15,276 bases of DNA from Cruorifilaria tuberocauda. Lineage: Eukaryota > Nematoda > Chromadorea > Rhabditida > Onchocercidae. The first letter of the stretch is position 1. Each line of letters starts with the position of its first letter. The stretch spans positions 1 through 15,276 of the forward strand of contig JABVXU010000913.1 in the NCBI GenBank assembly GCA_013365365.1, given 5' to 3'. This document shows, piece by piece, positions 1-7,440 of the stretch. The notes beneath the pieces were generated by a model. It was not told the DNA's origin. It was given only the letters and a program-made list of their open reading frames with translations, and did no database searches. The position numbers and the translations under genes were made by a program.

Positions 1-420
1 AATTAATTATAAATATACTGTACTATACTATACTATATTATACTATAAAAATACTATACTACACTGTAAATGTAAATGTAAATGTAATATAATTAATTAT
101 AAATATACTGTACTATACTATACTATATTATACTATAAAAATACTACACTGTAAATGTAAATGTAATATAATTAATTATAAATATACTGTACTATACTAT
201 ATTATACTGTACTATACTATAAAAATACTACACTGTAAATGTAAATGTAATCTAATAATTATAAATATACTTTACTATGCTATACTATAAAAATACTATA
301 CTACACTGTAATGTAAATATAATAATATAATTAAATATAAATATACCGTACTATACTATATTATACTGTACTATATTATACTATACTATAATAATACTAT
401 ACTACACTATAATATAATAT
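1..420. repeat. A+T-rich minisatellite, about 80-90 bp unit, about five copies
   Basis: Units begin near 1, 91, 170, 253 and 330. Each has the order TAATTATAAATATACTGTAC, then (TACTA)n runs, AAAAATACTA, ACACTGTAAATG and short TGTAAA repeats. Unit length varies because the internal TACTA and TGTAAA micro-repeats vary. It lies in the ncx intron after exon 11, about 30 nt beyond the donor, and may continue left of the window. Confidence 0.9.
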
Positions 421-449
421 AAAGAATAGTAAAGTAAAATGAAGCAAAC

Positions 450-627
450 CAATAATCATGATAGTAGCAGTTGCAGGATGTTCGAGAGTAGCTAGTGGTA
501 CATTGTTAAAATTTGATGGATCCAGTATCAAGCCATCCTTAGTACGTACTCTTAAATTATTCAAGTGCAAATAAAAGTGCTCATCTTCCTCAAAAACATC
601 ATCATCCACAACTTGTATCGTTACTTT
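450..627 (-). CDS. ncx: ncx coding exon 11: second part of CBD1 with DDD Ca2+ site
   Basis: The acceptor is ATTGCAG (AG at 629-628) and the donor is ATTG|GTTTGC (phase 1). It encodes KVTIQVVDDDVFEEDEHFYL, HLNNLRVRTKDGLILDPSNF, then EHPATATIMII. DDDVFEEDE is the acidic cluster that binds regulatory Ca2+ in CBD1. The next exon should start by completing an Asp codon (the usual ATVTIxDDDHAG at the CBD1/CBD2 border), but lies left of the window. Confidence 0.93.
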
Positions 628-3600
628 CTGCAATTTCATGATTGAAAATTTAGATTTAAATTTTAATTTCTAATAATTTACTATTAACAGATATACATTT
701 TAATCAATGATTTTCACAATAATCAAACTATTTTTATATTTAATTAAGTTAACTTTTTTAATAAATTGATTTGAAATAAACTTATAAAAATTATTAACTT
801 TTGTTTTATCTTCCGGATTGAAAATTAGCGTTCCTTTTACCGGAATATAATCATTTCCAGCATTAGCGGTACCATCCTCTGTGTAATAATCAACCATAAC
901 TGTAAGTCCTCTTAGGCCACCATCTCGACCGATCGTAACATCAAATGTTCCAACATTTTCAAGTACCGTATAATGAGCTGGATCAAAAAATATTCGGCAT
1001 GGATTTACTCGTGATTGTTTCTTCTGTTCACGAGGAATCTTAAAATTGAGTAATCATTCATTTTCATACTAAGTATTACTTTAACTTATCGCTTATCTGT
1101 TTACTCGTTTTGATTTTACATTAGATAATTTCTTACTTAATTTCCTGGATAAGAAAAATAACTCGAATATTTTTTTTAATTCAAATAAACAAAATTTTAA
1201 AATAATTTAAATTCAAGAAGAAAAAAAAGCAAATAACGAAACATACGACAGATTTATGATATTCTTGATCAAGTTTTTTTATGATATGTCCACCACCAAT
1301 TAATTTTCTTATTGCTTGCACTCTAAATTACTCTAATAAATTCTAATAATTACAACGATTATCAATTATTACTTGTAAAGCATAAAATGGAAAAATCTAA
1401 AATATGACACTTTTTAATTTATTACTTAGTTAAATTGGTATTTGAAAAACCTTACTACTAATAGATTATTAGCAATTACTTTATCATAACTAAGTATTTT
1501 CAAGCTCATAGTATCACAGCATATAGTGCTACTTCTATTCTTTTTCATAATTCATTACTGCATATTGTGTATTACTGTATACCATTCTCTTACTATTACT
1601 GTACATTACTGTATATTAACTTAATCATAAATATTTTCAAGCTCATAGTATCACATCATATAGTACTACTTCTATTCTTTTTCATAATTCATTAATTCAT
1701 TATTACATAATTCATTCATAATTCATCACTGCATTTTGCATATTACTGTATATCATTCTCTTACTATTACTGTATATTACTGTATATTATTTTCTCACCT
1801 ATAAAATGCTCTTGATTTTGGACCTCGACGGATTATTTCGTATTCCGCCTGTTTTTGTAATTCTGTTGGATCAATTTGTGGATTTTTCTTCCTAATTTCA
1901 CGCATAATTTCGATAAATGTTTTTCGATTACGTTCGAATGCTTTTACAGCCGGATCAACCGTATTATCCTGAAAGTTTCCAGAAAATTGTAAAAAATCTG
2001 AGAAAATTTTAAAAATTTCTCTTTTCAAATCATTATAAGAATGAAAAAAAAATTTTCCATGATAGCGAAATGATAAATTAACTGTTAAGCGAGTAAAAAA
2101 TTAGGTAATTTGCTAGAATAAAAAGTTAGGTATTTTTAATTAAATACTTTAATACTTAAAAATACTCAAACTTAATTAAATAAGTAATAAATTAGAAATG
2201 AATTAGAAATTAGAAAAAAAACTAATAACTCTTCAACACTACCAACTTTAAGATGACCATTTTCACCGAGAATTTCCATTTCTTCACCTTCCGTTGCAAT
2301 AATTCCATGTGACGATCGTCGATATCGATGTGGTATAAAACGTTTCTGTAATTTTTTATTGATTATCAAAATTTCAATGAAATAATTATTACTGTTAATT
2401 AACTTAGATAATTATCAATTAACTTACCTGAATAATTTTGATATCAGCTATATATGCAGTTAATACTGTAATCGGAAAGAAGAGAAATGTTAAAAAACCT
2501 TCCCATACTTCGATAATACCCGGTGAAAATACTGATAAAATTAAATACATCCAAATATATGCAAATAATGACCTAAAAAAAAAAAGAAATTATCATAATA
2601 ATCAATAATCATGGTAAACAATCATTGAATGATAAAAATTATAAGTAACTTATCAGTTACTTTTAGATTTACTCACTACAATGAATAAGATTTACTAAAC
2701 TTAAGCAACTTATCAGTTACTTTTAGATTTACTCACTACAATGAATAAGATTTACTAAACTTAAGCAACTTATCAGTTACTTTTAGATTTACTCACTACA
2801 ATGAATAAGATTTACTAAACTTAGGCAACTTATCAGTTACTTTTAGATTTACTCACTACAATGAATAAGATTTACTAAGCTTAAGTAACTTATCAGTTAA
2901 TTTTTAGGTTTACTCGCTCGAATGAATGTGATTTACCAAGTTGCGGTAACACAAAATACATCTAAATGTTTTTGACGTCGAACTTCACCATTTGGTACAG
3001 CCATAACACATATAGCAATGATCATGAATAAATTAAATGCTGCTGAGCCAACAATTGTATTTGGTCCTAAATCACCAGCTTTAAAGCCTCGTCCTATCAC
3101 CTAAAATGATACAGTTTGTAAGCATTAATTTTGTAGAGAAAATTAAATTAAAATTTTTTATTGAAAACAAAAAAAAAACATCTAACAAATTCATCTATGA
3201 TCAGTATCAATGAATTATCATAAAATTCTAATCATTCTTTTTATCAGTATTGATAATTCCGTCGATCGATCTCATACCGGAAAAGATAAGCAATTAACAA
3301 TTTATTATCAGTTTAATTTTCTCTTCAAATTTTCTAATTTGTGAGAAAAATTTATTTTTTCTGATTTTGATTAATTTACCTCAATGATAGACAATAGAAT
3401 TTCAGGTGCAGAAGAACCTGAAATGAAAAAAATTCATTAAGACAATTGGTATTTTTCAATGATTTTAATAAATATTCAATTTCGATCATGTTTTATCTTC
3501 GTATTCATTTTATCACAATCACTAGCGATTGAATTGATTAAATTTTCGTATAGAAGTAAAATGTAAAAGTAAATCAATGAACTGAGAAAAATTTGAAATA

Positions 3601-6600
3601 CCCAAGTATCTAAAATTCAAAATCAAAATACTCAATCACTTTTTAAAATATATATTTCATTTATATTTTGTCAAAATTGAGAAATAAATAAAGTATGCAA
3701 GTATAAAGTGCAATATAATTTGGGAAATTTAAAATTTTCAATCGATATAATTTGAATATTTAATTTATTCAGATACTTTTACTAGTTTTTTGATATTGCT
3801 TCTTTAGTTTCATTTTAATTTTAAATTATCACTAGTTTCTAATTATCAGTTTATGATCTTATTCTAATATAGCATAAAATTCGAAATCTTGCATTTACTT
3901 AATAGGATTTTCCAGTCGAATTAATAATTCTTATCACTATCACTTTTTCTTATCACTATCATTCTTTCTTATCACTATCATTCTTTCTTATCACTATCAC
4001 TTTTTCTTATCACTGTCATTTTTTCTTATCATTATCATTCTTTCTTATCATTATCATTCTTTCTTATCACTATCACTTTTTCTTATCACTGTCATTTTTT
4101 CTTATCATTATCATTTTCAACAACTATACGGAAAACTGTGCGCCGTATGATATCATTTCTTTTATTTTACCAACATTCTGAACAAACAATCGCTTTACTC
4201 ATTTCTAAAATTTTCAACGTTTTTTGAAAAAAAAAAAACTTGAACTTGATTTTACTTATTGACTTTACTTAAAGTTTATGGTTCGTTTCGGTAAATTTGA
4301 CGTTTCGGTAAATTTACTTAAAAGTTTATGGTTCCTTTCGGTAAATTTGATGATCAAAATTAAAATGTTTACGTTTGTTCGCTTGTCTCTTTTCCTTTAA
4401 ATCTAACAAATCAACTACAGTGATTTTTTTGAATCAATCAATAATTACAATATAACGTTTCTTATCATGAGAAATTATGCAACTGATCTGGTTTTTTTTT
4501 GATTAGATTTAAATTTAAATAATTATTTGTTGATAATTTTATACAATAATTAAAATCTTATGAATAATCGATAATTTCAATTTATCCAGTTAAATTCAAT
4601 TAAATTACTAACCAAGTGCCATTAATGTTAAATTGCTAACAGTATCATTCCATATTCTTACTTTTACCTTTAACGGTTCCAAACCGGGCCTTTTTACATG
4701 TACCGTTCTTTCCATGCTAAATATAAAACTTTATTAGTAACTTTTAAAAGAAATGAAAAACTTTATTGGTAAACTTGAAGAAAAAGAACAACCTGAATTT
4801 GATAATCGTTTTAAAATTGAATTTCAATAAGCAAAAAAATTCAAAAGAAGGATTCATTTTTCTTTTTTCTTATTGAATGATAATATTTCCAGGTAAACAT
4901 TAACTTATTATTTACCAAAGTAAATATTACAGTATACTAAACAATTTCACTATATATTTTTAAAAGAAGAAGTAATTAATTAAGTAATTTAAATCACATT
5001 TCAAAATTCATAATTAGCAATTTAATTAAAAAATTCAAACTTATCAATTACCTGGTTATAACATCAATCTCCTATATGACTTCAAAAATAGAAGTAATTA
5101 ATTAAGCAATCTAAATCACATTTCAAAATTCATAATTAGTAATTTAATTAGAAAACTAAGAATTCAAACTTATCAAATTACCTAGTTATAACTTCAATCG
5201 ATGACATAAAACGATCAGCAATGATTGATACGCCTAGAAATAGATAGGCAATGATGATAAAAAAAGTTATACCACGAAATATACGATTTCCAATACTTAG
5301 ATGTAGAAATGGACGCCTGCAAGAAGAAATTTTCCCTTTCTTTCTTTTTTTTTTTTTTGTTTAATTGAAATTTTTATATTAAAAATTTTTTTTTCTTTTA
5401 TAATCAATGATTATAAATGGATTTTTGAATTGAAAACATCAATCATTCAGTGGTAGGAAATCGAATTTCTCCACAAACACTTCAAACTTAGAATGATCGA
5501 TGAGTTAAATAATTCATTCTTACAAGTTTTAATAATATCAGCATTAGAAGAATTTCGAAATGAAAAAAGTTTTATTTTAAATATTATCAATAATAAGGAA
5601 AAACAAAGTTTTACCTTAAGTATTATCAATATTATAAAAAGTTTTACTTGAAGTATTATCAATATTAAGAATTTCGAAAAGAAAAAAGTTTTACTTTAAA
5701 TTTACTTGACTTCTTTTACTTTAGATATATTTGACCTAATATATTTTTTATGGTTTTACTTTAAATTAATTTAGATATATTTGACCTCTTTTACTTTAGA
5801 TATATTTGATCTAACATACTTTTTTATGGTTTTACTTTAAATTGCGTTAAATATAATTGACTTCTTTTACTTTAAATATATTTGACCTAATACATTTGGC
5901 TTTTTTTTCCTCTTCTTTTCTGGATTTCTTCATTAAACCTATAATTTAGCTTATCACTTATCACTTATCACTTGTGGGTCATTGTTTATTTTTAACAACT
6001 AACTTTACGTGAATGTTATTTATTTATTTTCTTTGCCAAAAAAAAAATTGATCAATCATCTATTCAATATCATAACTGAGGAAAAGTTCCAATAAGCGGA
6101 ATTAAATATTTCAAAAACTTCTCGTAATCTTATCTTTTAAATGTTAGCTAACGCTTATCCCTGGATAAGTTGTTGATATTTTTCGAATTTTAATTACATG
6201 TTTAATTAATCATATTTTAGATTAATCTTACTTATCTTTGAATTAAAATTCGAAAAATATCAACTTAATCAGGAATAGCTACCATTTAAGCTACCATTCA
6301 TTAGCTACCATTCAGCTACCTTTAATTATCTTTTAGTTAATTCGTACTTTAGATTAATCTTACTTATCCTTAAATGGTAGCTAAATGATAGCTAATTCCT
6401 GAATAAGTTAATATTTTTCAAAATTTAATTACCTTTTATTTAATTCATACTTTACGTTAATCTTACTTATCTTTAAATGGTAGTTAGATGATACTTAACG
6501 AGTGGTAGCTCATGCTTATTCCTGAATAAGTTGATATTCTTCAAATTTTAATTACCTTTAATTTAATTCATACTTTAGACTAATTTTACTTATCTTTAAA

Positions 6601-7156
6601 TGGTAGCTCATGCTTATTCCTAAATAAGTTAATATTCTTCAAATTTTAATTACCTCTTATTTAATTCATACTTTAGATTAATCGTACTTATCTTTAAATG
6701 GTAGCTTAATGATAGCTAACGAATAGTAACTTAAATTATAGCCAACGCTTATTCCTAAATAAGTTGACATTTTTCAAATTTCATTCAAATTCAAATTCAA
6801 ATTTTAATCACATGAATACAATACAAATTGAATTACTCTATCTTATGTACATAATTTAATTTTCTATCATCTTTGTCAAAAGTAATCACTGTTAATATGA
6901 TAATTACATTAAGTGAAAAAAAAAAAAAAAAGAAATCTTACCATATAGGTATTATCATACCATCAACACAATTTGTCACAGTATCCACTTTTGTATGATT
7001 ACCGTCTGCTTTTACAACATTAATTAAAGATGAAAATATGATAACGATCCATAAAATACGTGTAATATTAATAGCAATTCCATAATTGCTATACAGTAAT
7101 TTCATTTCCGCTACAATAGAATTGTAATTTCTTGTAGCTTCAATTCTTTTCATCAT
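450..7156 (-). CDS. ncx: Na+/Ca2+ exchanger (NCX/SLC8 family), 5' half of a spliced gene, partial
   Basis: Antiporter of the plasma membrane that extrudes Ca2+ using the Na+ gradient. Eleven coding exons join in frame: 6942-7156, 5182-5316, 4613-4716, 3380-3417, 2937-3100, 2428-2572, 2243-2345, 1799-1997, 1247-1322, 799-1038 and 450-627. They give about 532 residues. Visible domains in order: hydrophobic leader (about 33-50), TM1 (about 87-105, ending GVSIIADRFMSSIEVIT), alpha-1 repeat (GSSAPEILLS at 152-161, then GDLGPNTIVGSAAFN at 173-187), further TM segments to about 260, a basic XIP-like stretch (KRFIPHRYRR, from 268), a cytosolic linker ending KSRAFYR, and CBD1/Calx-beta with TEDGTANAG and DDDVFEEDE. 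The linker-to-CBD1 order matches NCX rather than NCKX, which lacks Calx-beta domains. The reading frame stays open across every junction, so the gene looks intact. CBD2, alpha-2 and the C-terminal TM block lie beyond the left edge. The paralogue is not resolved. Family assignment is very secure; the exon 7/8 junction is the least certain part. Confidence 0.96.
799..1038 (-). CDS. ncx: ncx coding exon 10: first part of Calx-beta 1 (CBD1)
   Basis: Eighty codons from TTTTAAG|ATT to AAA|GTTAAT. A short basic linker (IPREQKKQSRVNP) leads into CRIFFDPAHYTVLENVGTFD, VTIGRDGGLRGLTVMVDYY, TEDGTANAGNDY and GTLIFNPEDKTK. This is the Calx-beta fold of CBD1. The acidic pair in TEDGTANAG (about Glu447/Asp448) corresponds to regulatory Ca2+ ligands in the family. 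Both borders are in phase 0. The acceptor has A rather than pyrimidine at -3 (TTTTAAG), and the donor is GTT-type. Confidence 0.92.
1247..1322 (-). CDS. ncx: ncx coding exon 9: VQAIRKLIGGG segment
   Basis: A short 76-nt exon found by motif. AATTTAG (AG at 1324-1323) is followed by VQAIRKLIGGGHIIKKLDQE and YHKSV, matching the conserved IQATR.MTG.GN segment that follows SRAFYR in NCX proteins. The donor is GTC|GTATGT. Phase 2 in and phase 0 out agree with both neighbours. VQAIRKLI is slightly diverged from the usual IQATRKM. Confidence 0.85.
1489..1795. repeat. Direct duplication filling the intron after ncx exon 8
   Basis: Two copies of a segment of about 130-170 bp (about 1489-1620 and 1623-1795) share AAGTATTTTCAAGCTCATAG (copy 2: AAATATTTTC...), AGTATCACA.CATATAGT.CT, CATTCTCTTACTATTACTGT and TTACTGTATATTA. 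The second copy is longer because of extra TTCAT repeats. It ends within about 10 nt of the exon 8 donor. Confidence 0.85.
1799..1997 (-). CDS. ncx: ncx coding exon 8: loop linker ending KSRAFYR
   Basis: It encodes, after a possible FLQFSGNFQ start, DNTVDPAVKAFERNRKTF and then a helical charged stretch (IEIMREIRKKNPQIDP...) ending GPKSRAFYR, a hallmark of NCX loops. The donor is AG|GTGAGA. The 3' end is firm. The 5' end may be 1997 (CTCAG) or 1968 (TTTCAG); both keep the frame with a matching exon 7 donor. Confidence 0.85.
2243..2345 (-). CDS. ncx: ncx coding exon 7: XIP-like region of the cytosolic loop
   Basis: The acceptor is ATTACAG (AG at 2347-2346). It encodes KRFIPHRYRRSSHGIIATEG, then EEMEILGENGHLKV. 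The basic, aromatic start aligns with the autoinhibitory XIP segment at the beginning of the NCX loop. The donor is uncertain. G|GTAGTG (last base 2243, phase 1) pairs with acceptor CTCAG before 1997. AAA|GTTGGT (last base 2247, phase 0) would pair with TTTCAG before 1968. Confidence 0.82.
2428..2572 (-). CDS. ncx: ncx coding exon 6: TM helices before the cytosolic loop
   Basis: The acceptor is TTTTTTAG (AG at 2574-2573) and the donor is CAG|GTAAGT, a consensus site. It encodes SLFAYIWMYLILSVFSPGII, then EVWEGFLTFLFFPITVLTAY and IADIKIIQ. These are the two hydrophobic helices that close the N-terminal membrane block, with the family motif EVWEG. Exits in phase 0. Confidence 0.95.
2641..2938. 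repeat. 60-bp tandem repeat, four near-identical copies plus a diverged fifth that contains the exon 5 donor
   Basis: Exact 60-bp periodicity at 2641, 2701, 2761, 2821 and 2881. The first four copies differ at only a few positions. The fifth (2881-2940) is more diverged and carries the real exon 5 splice donor at 2936-2935. Read on the minus strand, each unit retains GTAAATC at the donor position and a GTGAGT-like site about 25 nt downstream. Confidence 0.95.
2937..3100 (-). CDS. ncx: ncx coding exon 5: GDLGPNTIVGSAAFN and following TM helix
   Basis: The acceptor is ATTTTAG (AG at 3102-3101) and the donor is TTG|GTAAAT. The 54 complete codons give VIGRGFKAGDLGPNTIVGSA, then AFNLFMIIAICVMAVPNGEV and RRQKHLDVFCVTAT. 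This is the second half of the alpha-1 repeat plus the next membrane helix and charged loop. Exits in phase 2 (TG|G = W). Its donor region is copied four times in the next intron (2641-2880). Confidence 0.95.
3380..3417 (-). CDS. ncx: ncx coding exon 4: 38-nt micro-exon with the alpha-1 ion-binding motif
   Basis: A 38-nt exon between ATTTCAG (AG at 3419-3418) and GAG|GTAAAT. It encodes the tail of GSSAPEILLSIIE. The Ser and Glu of this motif line the Na+/Ca2+ binding pocket in the family, so this tiny exon cannot be skipped without losing transport. Phase 1 in, phase 0 out. It is too short for ordinary ORF detection and was found by family homology plus splice phase. Confidence 0.94.
3931..4120. 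repeat. 19-bp minisatellite, ten copies
   Basis: The unit is TTATCACTATCATTCTTTC with variants, starting at 3931 and then every 19 bp to 4102. Variant types recur in a partly ordered way (see findings). It lies in the intron between exons 3 and 4, is T/C-rich on the plus strand and so A/G-rich in the ncx transcript. Confidence 0.93.
4265..4352. repeat. Short direct repeat around AAAGTTTATGGTTCSTTTCGG
   Basis: AAAGTTTATGGTTCGTTTCG near 4270 recurs as AAAGTTTATGGTTCCTTTCG near 4322. Both are followed by GTAAATTTGA, with an extra CGTTTCGGTAAATTT copy between them. It lies in the intron between exons 3 and 4. Confidence 0.75.
4613..4716 (-). CDS. ncx: ncx coding exon 3: loop and RIWNDTVSNLTLMALG
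   Basis: The acceptor is ATTTAG (AG at 4718-4717). The donor is G|GTTAGT, a weaker GTT-type site. Exon 3 encodes a cytosolic loop (MERTVHVKRPG...) and then VRIWNDTVSNLTLMALG, the conserved entry to the alpha-1 repeat helix. The 104 nt keep the frame (enters phase 2, exits phase 1). Confidence 0.93.
4966..5199. repeat. Tandem duplication including the 3' end and donor of ncx exon 2
   Basis: Copy 1 (about 4966-5069) and copy 2 (about 5088-5199) share GAAGTAATTAATTAAG, TTTCAAAATTCATAATTAG, AATTCAAACTTATCAA and ATTACCT.GTTATAAC.TCAATC. The last block in copy 2 is the real exon 2 end and donor. In copy 1 it is a decoy inside the intron, at 5051-5069. Confidence 0.92.
5182..5316 (-). CDS. ncx: ncx coding exon 2: TM1 and GVSIIADRFM motif
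   Basis: The acceptor is TTGCAG (AG at 5318-5317) and the donor is AG|GTAATT. Exon 2 encodes RPFLHLSIGN, then a hydrophobic helix and GVSIIADRFMSSIEVIT, one of the best conserved stretches of NCX proteins. Entry phase is 2 and exit phase is 2. A diverged copy of its 3' end and donor lies in the following intron (about 5046-5075). Confidence 0.93.
5575..5900. repeat. Degenerate tandem repeat, GTTTTACTTTAAAT family
   Basis: GTTTTACTTTAAAT recurs at about 5689, 5753 and 5829, each followed by blocks of TTTACTTTAGATATATTTGA and CCTAATATATTTTTTATG. This gives a period of about 64-76 bp. A related stretch at 5575-5660 repeats GTTTTAC.TTAAGTATTATC. It fills part of the first ncx intron (5317-6941). 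Confidence 0.8.
6120..6790. repeat. Tandem repeat family of about 110-120 bp in ncx intron 1
   Basis: At least five diverged copies carry the order ATTCCTGAATAAGTTGATAT, TTCAAATTTTAATTACCTTT, TTTAATTCATACTTTAGATT, AATCTTACTTATCTTTAAAT and GGTAGCT. Small GGTAGCTAATGATAGCT duplications add length differences. Intron 1 is the longest complete intron here, and this block makes up about 40% of it. Confidence 0.88.
6172..6264. repeat. Perfect 24-bp inverted repeat, 45-bp spacer
   Basis: 6172-6195 (GTTGATATTTTTCGAATTTT plus AATT) is the exact reverse complement of 6241-6264. The arms are drawn from the local 110-120 bp repeat unit, so one arm is an inverted fragment of that unit. In ncx pre-mRNA it could fold into a 24-bp hairpin. 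Confidence 0.92.
6942..7156 (-). CDS. ncx: ncx coding exon 1: start codon, leader, extracellular N-terminus
   Basis: This exon encodes about 71 residues and ends in phase 2 (TG|G = W). The start is ATGATG at 7156, with an in-frame TAA six bases upstream (TAA TTT AAA ATG). A second possible start is Met18. Residues 33-50 (ILWIVIIFSSLINVVKA core) form a hydrophobic signal peptide or leader, expected to be cleaved in NCX proteins. NHT (53-55) is an N-glycosylation sequon. The exon ends in NCVDGMIIPIW, matching the conserved Cys and PIW just before TM1. The donor is G|GTAAGA at 6941-6940. Confidence 0.9.
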
Positions 7157-7192
7157 TTTAAATTATTGTACTACCAGTTTCGTGATATTCCA
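7157..7192 (-). promoter_or_regulatory. 5' UTR stub and splice (probably trans-splice) acceptor upstream of the ncx ATG
   Basis: On the minus strand a T-run ending TTTTTTTCAG (AG at 7194-7193) lies 36 nt before the ATG. No start codon lies between them. This is a strong nematode-type acceptor. It could receive a spliced leader, or join a cis-spliced 5' UTR exon further upstream. The 36-nt UTR includes an in-frame stop, which fixes the ATG at 7156 or later as the start. Confidence 0.6.
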
Positions 7193-7440
7193 CTGAAAAA
7201 AACAAAACAAAAAAAGTTCACCATAATGATCATTTATCTATTCAAATGATAGCAAAATAACAAGTGAAAAATATCAAAGAAGAAAGCAAAAATCGATAAA
7301 CCGGTTTACAATTGTAAGAATTAAACCGCATACATTGTTAAATGAATTTCAAATTGAAGGTCATTTGAAAATCAAATTGAAGGTGTAATTAATTCTACAT
7401 TAGAAGTATTCCTTTAAATTTTATTTTTGCTAACAATTTG

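Noticed and set aside
1..420. Possible telomeric or centromeric satellite
   Set aside because: The TACTA/TGTAAA units do not match nematode TTAGGC telomere repeats. The array lies inside an intron of an intact gene, so a local minisatellite is simpler.
2172..2242. Read-through of exon 7 as a terminal exon ending at the TAA near 2172
   Set aside because: The extra residues are hydrophobic low-complexity intron translation, and exon 8 downstream continues the NCX protein with matching phase.
3931..4120. CRISPR-like array of regularly spaced repeats
   Set aside because: The 19-bp units are directly contiguous without unique spacers and lie in a eukaryotic intron; the same holds for the 30-bp and 60-bp arrays.
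5447..5662. Minus-strand 71-codon frame in ncx intron 1
   Set aside because: Low-complexity I/L/F/K composition from repeat DNA. It lies wholly inside the intron between exons 1 and 2, and the true neighbours join in frame without it.
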